56,994 bases of DNA from an uncultured Prevotellaceae bacterium (GTDB taxonomy: Bacteria; Bacteroidota; Bacteroidia; Bacteroidales; Bacteroidaceae), in the NCBI GenBank assembly GCA_900315745.1, contig ONAG01000015.1:1-56994 (forward strand). Reading direction: 5' to 3'. Of this stretch, positions 7,862 through 18,200 are shown one piece after another. The position numbers and the translations under genes are program-made. Position 1 is the stretch's first letter. Each line of letters opens with the position of its first letter. The notes beneath the pieces are model-generated. The model saw nothing but the letters and a program-made list of their open reading frames with translations, ran no database searches and was not told where the DNA came from.

Positions 7862-8158
7862 TTATCTGATGACGTAAATTCCATCGTGCTCAATTTCTTG
7901 CAATAAATAGGGGTTGATATGCTTGTGCATTCTGACTATATCGACAGGACATCCAAGCAGATGTTCAAGGAAGCGCTTGAGACGCACCAAAAGAAATGCA
8001 TGAGGTTCCATCTCTACACAGACATCCACATCGCTTCCTTCATGTTGTTCATCTCGCGAAACAGAGCCAAAGAGACGCAATGTACGGATTCCAAACATAC
8101 TTTTTAATTCATCTGCATGCTTGGAAATCATTTGAATGTATTCCGATCTCTTTTTCAT
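7862..8158 (-). CDS. MNT-family nucleotidyltransferase (orphan antitoxin-like)
   Basis: 98 residues from ATG 8158 (MKKRSEYIQMI); further upstream codons lie before the transcription start predicted from the promoter at 8177-8207. The motif LFGSVSRDEQHEGSDVDV is the GSxxR...SDxD signature of minimal nucleotidyltransferases, with the metal-binding Asp pair and a third acidic position in PVDIVRM. Proteins of this size are normally the MntA half of HEPN-MNT toxin-antitoxin modules. No HEPN gene is found on either side; downstream is the MITE and upstream are repeats. It is thus an orphan, possibly after loss of its partner, or it works alone. An AMPylating or tRNA/protein-modifying role is family knowledge, not shown here. 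Confidence 0.8.
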   Translation of the reverse strand: MKKRSEYIQMISKHADELKSMFGIRTLRLFGSVSRDEQHEGSDVDVCVEMEPHAFLLVRLKRFLEHLLGCPVDIVRMHKHINPYLLQEIEHDGIYVIR

Positions 8159-8176
8159 TGTGTTCCTTCTTTTTTG

Positions 8177-8207
8177 CAAAGTTACAGACTTTTTCTCTAC
8201 AAACAAA
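8177..8207 (-). promoter_or_regulatory. Promoter of the MNT gene
   Basis: Minus strand TTTG (8204-8207), 19 bases, TAACTTTG (8177-8184), 18 bases before ATG 8158. This is a good Bacteroidetes vegetative promoter and fixes the start codon. Confidence 0.6.
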
Positions 8208-8245
8208 AGAAATGGAAAGAAAAAATTTTTTTTTGGTATCTTTCC

Positions 8246-8337
8246 GTGAATATCTGTGTTTTCTGTGTGACATGTTCTTTATAGAGCCTTGCACGGCTCT
8301 AAGTAGCTCACACAGAAAGCACAGAAAACACAGAAAT
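8246..8337. repeat. Dispersed repeat E, long imperfect hairpin
   Basis: GTGAATATCTGTGTTTTCTG at the left and CACAGAAAACACAGAAA at the right form an interrupted inverted repeat around GAGCCTTGCACGGCTC, itself a stem. A partial copy lies at 8534-8592 and a related one at 56336-56411. Non-coding; no function assigned. Confidence 0.5.
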
Positions 8338-8533
8338 AACGCCGTGCGCGGCGTAAGGAGGGACACTCTACAAGTGGAAATCATACAAATCTTTTCAAAA
8401 TCATTCAAAATAATAATCCATATATCCTATAAATCCGCTGAATCAGCTTAATCATCCCGAAGGGGTATGTTTTAAAAATGAAAGAATGAAAAAATGAAAG
8501 AATGAAATCCGTGTTCAAAAAAATAAATGTTTC

Positions 8534-8592
8534 TGTGAATATCTGTGCTTTCTGTGTGACATGTTTCCGTGAGCTGTGCAAGGCTCATGGAT
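8534..8592 (+). repeat. Partial second copy of repeat E
   Basis: GTGAATATCTGTGCTTTCTG followed by TGTGACATG repeats the left arm of 8246-8337 with one base changed in the first part, then GAGCTGTGCAAGGCTC as a degenerate central stem. The right arm is missing; the xylanase-end copy begins immediately after it at 8593. Confidence 0.5.
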
Positions 8593-8721
8593 AGACAAAT
8601 GAAGCGCCCTCTCCTTGCAATCGGGAGAGGGCGCTCCATTTATGTATTTTAGTGGTCTGTCACAAGTATCACTGCACTTCCACGCCAAGTGCGTTGTACT
8701 TCTTGCCGTTGCGGAAGATGA
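8593..8721 (-). pseudogene. Duplicated 3' end of the GH10 xylanase gene with its terminator
   Basis: These 129 bases match 20628-20756 with one difference (8649). The copy contains the terminator stem and, on the minus strand, the last codons of the xylanase ending at the stop 8669-8671. Outside these limits the two loci are unrelated. The fragment has no start or catalytic part, so it is a gene remnant. Both copies have the same orientation, 12,035 bases apart, bracketing the giant-protein gene. Confidence 0.85.
8604..8634. terminator. Terminator stem-loop (copy)
   Basis: GCGCCCTCTCC and GGAGAGGGCGC pair around a short loop. It is identical to the stem at 20639-20669 and was duplicated with the xylanase gene end. 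No active gene appears to end here. Confidence 0.6.
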
Positions 8722-8769
8722 AGGAAATTACTCAACTTTCTGAAGTAAAATGAACTTATCACCGAAATT

Positions 8770-8890
8770 CCCCTACGTGCGCACCGTGCGCGTGTCATTT
8801 CACGCACCCAGCGCATAATATTTCGTTCTTCCAGCGCATATTATTTCGCGCTGTAAGGCGATAATTGACACTCAACGAGTTAGGGAAAAT
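8770..8890 (+). repeat. Dispersed ~115-bp repeat C, copy 1
   Basis: It starts near CCCTACGTGCGCACCGTGCG, contains CACGCACCCAGCGC and TTATTTCGCGCTG as inverted arms, and ends at CAACGAGTTAGGG. Highly similar copies lie at 26965-27077 and 55731-55845. Short open frames across the copies are byproducts. Confidence 0.75.
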
Positions 8891-9074
8891 TACATAAAAA
8901 CGCTCAAACGTTACATAGGAACTTGTTTCTATAAGAACATAGCTACGTTGGAGGTGTTAAAGGAGTTATTGTTAATTGACCGATTAGGGCTCAACAAAAA
9001 AACTTGCCTATTCTTAATTTTTTCAAACAGAAGGGCATTTTTTTGAAAAAACGATACATTTTTTCAGAAGAAAT

Positions 9075-9106
9075 GTTGTATTATTCAAGTCAAAAATGTA
9101 CATTTG
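9075..9106 (+). promoter_or_regulatory. Promoter of the giant secreted-protein gene
   Basis: GTTG (9075-9078), 20 bases, TACATTTG (9099-9106), matching the Bacteroidetes form. The leader to ATG 9233 would be about 120 bases, ending in a simple AACTCTAAAC-type run. The rest of 8891-9074 shows no gene. Confidence 0.55.
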
Positions 9107-9232
9107 CAACGGAGACTTAATCAACTCTGAATTCTTAACCCTAAACTCTAAACCTACACTATCTCCAACCAAAAGTAAGCATACGAACCTTCAGTTCGAC
9201 GAAGTCAAACTTAAATTACAAACTATATAACT

Positions 9233-12200
9233 ATGTTAGAACATATTCACCTCCAAAAAATGATAAACACAATGAACCGACCACAAAACCGAAATCACAA
9301 GTGGCTGCACATCAAGTTTGCTTGCATAGCCATCATACTGGCACTGTTTACTTCAACAGCCAAAGCCGACGACTTCATGCAGAAAGAGTCTAACTATTCT
9401 GCTATGGTGATTGACAAAGACCGCATCCAGTTCACGCTGCCGACGCAATACTGGAGTTCGTTTCTCAACGAAGGAATCAGCGAGGGGCACGTTTACGTCA
9501 CGATAGATGGCGGAAGCAGGCGCAACCTCTTCGACTGGAAGGCTGCCACCTATAACAATATCAACAGCCGCAATGAGAGTGGAAACCTGCTCATCCAGGC
9601 ATTCCAGGCAGGCACCTTCCAACTGGCAGGCAAAACCAAGGGAGGCACCAAGTCGTTTACCAACAACAGCGGGCAAGTCAGTTACAATGTGGCAAACAGC
9701 GACCGTGGCAGGGACTACTTCGAGACCACCGTCATCTGGACAGTGCCCTACGAACTCCGCGGGCACACACTGAAATTCGAAATGTGGGCACACATCGAAG
9801 ACCGCGACTACAACTATTATGTGCCGACGGACAACAAGGACAAGAGCAGTTTCAAGACACTGCTCGACAAGTGGGATTGTCCTGCAGCACCCGAAGTGTC
9901 TGTCTTGATCAACGACCCCATGATAGCGGTGGAGAGCGAACACGTCAACGAACTGATGCTCACCTACAGCATCACCGCACGCAGCGTGAAGTCTGCCGAC
10001 CTCCACTACACCGACCAACTGACGGGAAAGACCTACAGCAAGAGTCTGGAGAAAACGCTGGTGGGCAAGGCTTACCTCCCTGCCGACCGCCCTTGGAAGG
10101 ACGTGTATATCGACGCCAGCGTGGTGGATGCTGAAGGCAACACCCCGACACAAAAGATTTCGTCGGAGAAAAAGACCACCAAGATAATCCACCATCCGAA
10201 GAACCTGCAGGTCAGCATCAACGCCAAGGGCGAGGCGGTGCTGACGTGGGGAGTGGAGAACGCCGATTGGGAGGATTTGGCAGATGCCGACAATTTTGAA
10301 ATCCAGCGCATCGTCACCGGCTCCACAGCACGCATCGACCCCAACTGGACCACCATCTCGGGTGATGTCATCTATGAGCAAGGCAAGGCGAGATACACCA
10401 CGACCGACAACACACTCCTGAACAGTTACACCGGTCAGCGAGTGGCATACCGCATCCGCCGCATCTACTCCAGCATGTGGAAATGGGCTGACAACTCCGG
10501 CTATGCTTTCTGCGAGGTGCCGACACAACTGATGCTGCCCACGCTGAACAATGCCCAAGTGACACGCAGCGACACGTGGAACGACGACCAGCACCTGGCA
10601 CAGTTCTCCTTCAACCTCGAAGACAACATCGTTCCCGAGGGATTTTTCGTCATCCGCAATGCCCAGGACTGGCACACGTTTGCCGTGATGATCAATGATG
10701 CCAAAAACACCAAGGACATCAATGCCATACTCGAAGCCGACATCACCACCAGTGAGCATGTGGGAGTGACTGAAGGTGCTTACTATCGTGGCACCTTCGA
10801 AGGTAACGGCCACACCATCACCTTCAACAAATCGGACTGGAAAGAACTACACATGGCTCCCTTCCGCTATGTAGGCAATGCCACCATCCGCAACCTGCAC
10901 ACGACAGGCGCCATCAGCACCAGCCAGAAGTTTGTCGGAGGCCTCATTGCCCGAGTAGTGGAAGGAAGCACGGTCAACATAGAGAACTGCCGCTCATCGA
11001 TGACGCTCACCAGCAGCATCTATGGCGATGCCACTAACGGCGGCTTCGTGGCATTGGGCAGCAACGGTAGCAGTGTAACATTCAGCAACTGTAAGTTTGA
11101 CGGCATTCTTGAAGGGGCTAATTGCTACAACAACGGTGGCTTCGTGGGCTGGTCATACGGCTCCGTAACCATTGACAACAGTATCTTCGCACCCGACCAC
11201 ATCGGCACCAAAGTCACAGGCTGCAACACCTGGGCACGCATGGAAAACGAAACCAAACTGTCGGTCATCAACAGTTATGCCATCCATGATTACGCAACAA
11301 AGTTTCTCACTATCCGCAGCGAAAGCGACTGGACGAAGTTCAGGGAAATGATTGATGCAACTGACGGCAAGGAGCCTATACATGCCGTTTTGGATGCCGA
11401 CATCAAGATCAAGCATACAGCGGCGTTGAACACAACATTCACCGGCACCTTTGACGGTAACGGCCATACGATCGATGTCAACATCAGTGGTATCGGCTTG
11501 AGTGAGATCGCCCTGTTCGGTCATGTGACGGGCAACACCACCATCAAGAACCTGCACCTGACAGGCACGGTCAAGGGTGATATGCACACCGCCGGACTTG
11601 TGGGCTATTGCTCCGGTTCTGATGTCACCCTCAACGTTGAACGCGTATGGGTTTCGACAGAGGTGACTGCCACAAAGACCCATGCCGGCGGCATCATCGG
11701 CCATTCAAACCTTGCCCATGTGTATATGAAGGACTGCCGTTTCGATGGCTTGATCATCACGAACAATGCCCCTAATTCGTATGCAGGTGAAATCATCGGA
11801 TGGTGCAACGGAGGCTCCTGGCATCTCACCCGTGTCTATGATTGCGGCGACCCCCCCAGAGCCTATTGGCGTTTTTACTGCATCAATTATAATTCTGGTA
11901 CCGACCAATGGAACAAATGGGGAACCAACGGTTCCAGTTTCACCGTTACCCAGCACGCTTGGAGCGATGTGAACTATTACAACAAGATCGACCAGAACGA
12001 AGTGGTGAACCTGATGAACGGCAACCAAGCCGGCACATGGCAACTCGTCGGTGGCAAGGCGGTGCCCGTCATGGAGACACTGCCGATGGAGTCCTTGGCG
12101 GATGCGAACAGCGTGGCAGGCTGGACAGTCCAGCAGTTGCAGGAGACCCTTGGCGATGAGTGGCAGATTGACAACGGGCAACTCACACCCAAGATAAAGC

Positions 12201-15200
12201 CTTCTTCCTTCGCCGTAGCACTATGGGACTCACGCGCCAAACTGCAGTTGCGCATCAACATGCAAGGCGAAAAGGGCGTGGAGCAGAAGATTGCCGATCT
12301 CTCCACCACCGACGCCGTCACGAAGCATGCGTTCACACAGGAACTGACACGCAAGTGTGTGGAGTACTCGTTCGACCTGCTGGTCATCCGCGACTCTTCG
12401 CCTTTGAAATTCAACGGGTATGACGGTGACACCCTGGTGGTGCCTGTGCAGAAGGCGGACAAAGGCGACCTGCAAAATTACCGTTTCCTGAACAACGACC
12501 GCATCACATCGTTGGAAACCATCACCAAGCAGAGCAGCGTGCAACTGGTGTGGAAGACCTCTGGAGGCGACCACGACTTCTTCCGAGTGCTGCGACGCAA
12601 GCACACCGACGATGAAAAAGCCCTGTTCACCGACACCCTCGCCACCAACCTGGAACAGATGTCCTACGAGGACAAGACGGTGCTGGCACAACAGGCATAC
12701 GACTACCGTGTGGAGAGCGTGTGGCAGTGCGAAGGCTCCCATGTGGAGAGCATGACCCGCACGGGCCAATGCAAGGTCACAGGTCTGGTTGAAGGCTATG
12801 TGCGCATGGCGGACGGTACGGCAATGGCAGGCGTCGCCATGGAATGCAAGCCCATCTCTGGGGCATCGGGCGCCAACAGTATCTACAAAACAAAAACCGA
12901 CGATCATGGCTATTACGCATTCCGCGAACTGCCCTATCAGACCAACGGCAAGTATGAAGTCACGGCCATATCCTCTGGCGATGCTGGCAGTTTCACCGGT
13001 CCCAACGCCAATGGCGAGGTGAACTTCACGACCAGTTCGAACTGGAAGCAGGACTTCAACTTCTTCCTCGATACCTATTATATCTATTCCGGCAACGTCT
13101 ATTACCGCGACACCTCCATTCCTGTTCCGGGCGTATCGTTCAAACTCGACGGACAACTGATGCACGATGCCAGCCAACACCTCATCACCACCAACACGCA
13201 GGGTGCTTTCGAACTGAGCATTCCTCGAGGGGCACACTCCGTGCAGGCTGTGAAGGAAGGACACCATTTTGCCAACAACGGCTACCTCATCAACAAGGAC
13301 GCCGTGAAAGACAGCACCCAGTATAACTTCGTGAAGAACGTGGCTGGCGTCTTTCTGTGGGACTCCACGACGGTGGTGCTCCACGGACGCGTGGTGGGTG
13401 GCGACATCCAAGGCACGAAGCCGCTGGGACGCTCGCTGTCGCAGAACAACCTGGGCGACTCGCTGAAAATCGTCATGCAACTGGAGGGCGACAACACCTC
13501 GTGGCTCATCCGCAAGCAGAATGACGAGACGGTGAAGAGCGCCGACTATAAAGTGGCATTCGGCTTGAATGAAGGCGACACCACCCAAGTGAACGTCACA
13601 CGCCACACGCTGACCATCCGTCCCGACCAGAATACGGGCGAATACGAGGTGGCACTCCACCCTGCCAAGTACAAGGTCATCGAAGTCTCGGCACAAGGTT
13701 ACGCCACCCTCTTCCAGCAGGGCAAGGTGGGCGAGACGCTCGACCTCACGTTTAACGTCGATGGTGACACCTGCGTGTACAACCGCATCTACCACGCTGT
13801 TCCCGACGTGGATGTGAAGCAGTTCAACCCCCGCGACGAGCAGTATTTCGGCACCAAGCAAATCACTTCGACCGACAATATCGGCAATCATTACGACATC
13901 GCAACGTGGTACTACCGCAAACTGGAGAACGGCGACAGCATCGCCACCTACGCTTTCGAATACCCTGTGTTCATGGCTGGCACGCCTTACGGCTGGATTC
14001 TTCAGGCATGTGAGAAATACTATTGGAACAACGAGCCGAACAACCAGGTGGACATTGTCAACCTGAACGGCGGGTGCGTGACCATCCAGAACGCCATGCT
14101 GAGCAAGAACGAGCAGACAACGGTGGAACTGGACGAGAACGGCGGCGGCAGTTATGTCTTCACACCCGACAACAAGAACTTCCTGCTCACGGGCAAGTCG
14201 GCATTGAAGAACGTGTCCATCACCCTGGAGTATGACAACAGTTTCTTCGACATCAAACCCCTCAATGGCAAGATAATGAGCGGCTATGTGATGGCATCCA
14301 CGCCCAAGACGGACGGACGCAAGGGCGTGATGGCTGGTGAGCCCCACCTGTTCGAGATTCTGCGCGACCCACCGGGTTCCGGTTCGTCGGCATACATCGA
14401 GGAAGGCTCTAAACTGAGTTACGGCTACACGTTCGACCTGAATGCCTCAGCCGGCGTCAAGTTCGCACTGAACAAAGGTGAAAATGCCAATATCTACAAC
14501 GGCACCGTCATTGTGCCGCAGTTGGCTGTGGCTGGCACAGAAGCAGGCACCATCATGGAGACTTCCAAGAAGAATGTGTTTGCCATCGATGCCATCACCA
14601 ACTTTGGCACAGGCTGGACCTACAGTTACAACTTCGACGTGACGGAGCGCATCCAGACCCGCACAGGCCAGAAGTGGATAGGTCCGAAAGCAGACCTCTT
14701 CATCGGCATGACCGACGAGGTGGTGGTGGAAGATGCCATCGCCGTGCGCGTCATCCCCGAGAAACTCTATCAACTGCTGAAGACTCACGAAGGCGGCAGT
14801 TTCGAGGCAAAGGACGCTTTAGGCAACAAAGCCACCATTAAGGTGCCCACCGGCACCATGAAGGTGCTTGCCCAGGGCACCGACCCCGACGGCAAACCCG
14901 TCTATCTTGTCCGCGACGAAGTGATGGCTGTCGGTCCACGTCTGCAGAGCACCTTCATCCACTCGCAGCACTTTGTCGAGACCGAACTGCTGCCTGACCT
15001 CATCAATCTCCGCAACTCCATGCTGCTGCCCGTGGGCACCAGCACCGACTATGCCCAGCAACTGGCGGACAAAAAAGGCTACACCACCTACATCAGCACG
15101 GTGGATGAGAACGATGAATCCTACGGCTTCAGTTATACCACCATATTCCCCAAGAACAACAAAATCTATGCGGGTGACAGCATCAGTGCCCTGAACAATA

Positions 15201-18200
15201 CCGTGAAACGGTGGATTGGCTTCCTGGCAAAGAACGAGATGGAAAAACTGGCTGTGACTCCGAATGACCTGGTGAAACGCTACTCCATCGATGGCGGTGC
15301 ATCCTCTATCCAATACAGCGAAAGTTTCTCGGTGAGCGACAACGAATCGCGCTATCTGCATTACCCAGGTATCGACGACCTGAGTCAGGTGACCTCCGGA
15401 ACAATCGGTGTACTGAAAACTTTTATTGATAAATGCAAGCATTTGTTCGAAATAAGCGGACAGAATGCCAACCACGATCCTGAGAAAAAGGAAAGCTCCC
15501 AAAACGGCGTTAATACCATTGAAATAAAGACGGGAGGCTCTTACTTCCAATTCACCATCACGCCTGCCCTTTCCCTGAGCGTCCACGACAAGAACACGAC
15601 GTCGAAGACCAACAGCAAGAAGTTTGGCTTCACGTTGGGACTGGCGAGCAAATCGAGCCTGACCGTGGATGCCTACCGCACTGGCAGTGTCTACACGGTG
15701 GACACCACCGCCACTGCCTACAACAAAATCTCTTACGAGATGCTGGAGAAGGTGCGCACGGGCAGTCTGGGCAGCAACCCGCTGACCTACGTAGGCTACA
15801 ACGAGAAAGTCTATTCCAGTTTCGTCTTCCGCACACGTGGCGGCGTGACCTGTGAGCCTTACGAGGATGAGCGCAAGACGAAGTGGTACCAGCCTGGCGC
15901 CGTGCTCGACGTGGCGACCGTTCCTGTTGACAAGCCACGCATCTGGATTGACGAGCCAGTGAAGAGCAATGTGCCTTTCGACCAGCCGGCACGCTTCAAA
16001 CTGCACATCGCCAACGAGACGGACTATCCCGAGCAAGCCTCCATGACGTTCAACTATTTCCTGTTGGCAAGCAGCAACCCCGATGGCGCTAAAGTCTTTG
16101 TGGACGGCACACCCATCAACTCGCAGGGTGTGAACATCACGCTCTACCCCTTCCGTGACGAAAATAACGACATCATGGTTTTCACCAAGGAAATAGAAGT
16201 GTACCCCGGCACGGCGTTCGACTACAACGACCTGACCTTGTGCCTCTTCAACCCTGAGGATATGAATCGTGTCTTCGACACCAAATTCTCGGCTCACTTT
16301 GTGCCCACTGCCGGCAAGGTGAACATCAGTTCGCCCAGCAACAACTGGGTGATGAACACCGAAAGCCCTTACGACGGTAAGCGACAGGGGTGGTACATGC
16401 CAGTGCGCATCGACGGCTTCAACACCAACGAGCCTGGCTTCGACCACATCGAACTGCAGTACAAACTTTCGACACAGGGCGACAAGGACTGGGTGAACGT
16501 ATGCTCCTACTATGCCAACGATTCGCTGCGTGAAAGGGCAAGCGGCATGACCGACACCATTCCTAACAACGGAACCATCATCGCCAAGTTCTACGGCGAA
16601 GTGGACCCCGTGGAGCAGTATTATGACCTGCGGGCAGTGAACTACTGCCGCCACGGCAACGGATTCCTGACCGGTATGTCACCCGTGCTGAAAGGAATCA
16701 AGGACACGCGCCTGCCGGAACTCTTCGGCACACCAGAACCGGTGAACGGCATCCTCAGCATCGGTGACGACCTGAAAATCACCTTCTCGGAACCCATTGC
16801 AGGCAACTACCTGAGCAAGATCAACAACTTCGAACTCTTAGGTTCACCCACCAACAACGACATTTCCACCTCGACATCGCTCACCTTCGATGGCAAGCGC
16901 TCGATAGCCATCTCCCAAGGCAGCAGAAACCTGTCGAACAAGAGTTTCACCGTGGATTTGATGCTGAATCCTGCCACCGACAAGGGTGACATGGGTGCGT
17001 TCATGCACGGTGGCAAGGAGAATGGCGTGATGTTCGGACTGACTGCCGACCGCCGATTGATGGCGAAGGTGAACAACCAGACGGTTGTGTCGGACTCTAT
17101 TGTCAACTTCAACAACCAACTGCATGAAGTGGCATACGTGCTCGACCAAAGCGGCACGAACATGACAGTCTCGTTCTTCGACGGCAGCAAACAGATAGGC
17201 AGCAAGGAACTGACAGGCAAGTACGAGAACAGCAGTTACCTGTATCTGGGCAGCGATTTTTGGAATGAAGACATGATGTACAAGGGTGACATGCTGGAAT
17301 TCCGTCTGTGGAACCGCGCCATGACATCGGCAGAACTCGATGAATACGGCAAGAAACAACTGTCGGGCTATGAGAGCGGACTCGTGGACTACTACCGACT
17401 GAACGAGGGTGCAAGCAATATCAGTTATGACCGAGCATCCGGCAGCAACGACCTCATGTTGGTGTTCACTAACTGGAAACGCCCTGCAGGCATATCCATG
17501 AAGCTGGACGGCAAGAAGGGACTGCGCCTGAAACCCGACAAGTTCATGCGTTCGAAACAGCACGACTACACGCTGACATTCTGGTTCCGCACCAACTCTA
17601 AAAATGCCACACTCTTCTCCAATGGTGAGGCAGTCGCCACTAAAACTGTTACAGAGAGGGATGAATCAGAAAAGGACGAAACGAGAGTGACCACACGGGA
17701 AGTCAAAATTGAGGGCGCAGAAGACCAGTTGAATATCGGTACGAACAATGGTAATCTCTACATACGCTCAGGAGGCTTGCAGCAGAACATAGAGGCCTAC
17801 GTCAGCGATGGCGAGTGGCACCATTTCATCCTGACCGTTTCCCGTTCACGCAACTTGGCAAACGTCTATGTCGATCAAAAACAGGTAGACGCCTTTCCTG
17901 CCGACAGTATAGGCGGAATAGCGGGTGACCACATTGCGCTGGGTGCCACCTATGTGGACAAGAACACACCGACAAACGTGATGACCGGTAACATCGACGA
18001 GGTGGGCATGTTTGAGAGTGTTCTGCCAGTGAAACTCCTCAGTGAGTTCGCCACCCATACTCCGACAGGTACGGTGAGCTCGCTCATGGCATATCTGGAC
18101 TTCGGGCGTTCCAAGAGGATGGACGACAACACCTTGCGGTTGGAGCCCACCGGCATCAGCATTAAGCGCTACAAGGACAACCAAGGGAACATCGTGGAAC

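Noticed and set aside
12230-14347. Long minus-strand frames inside the giant gene (up to 705 codons; others at 9353-10813 and 14819-16654)
   Set aside because: Composition is rich in His, Val and Arg, typical of antisense reading of a GC-rich gene. The plus-strand protein has a signal peptide and recognisable domains.
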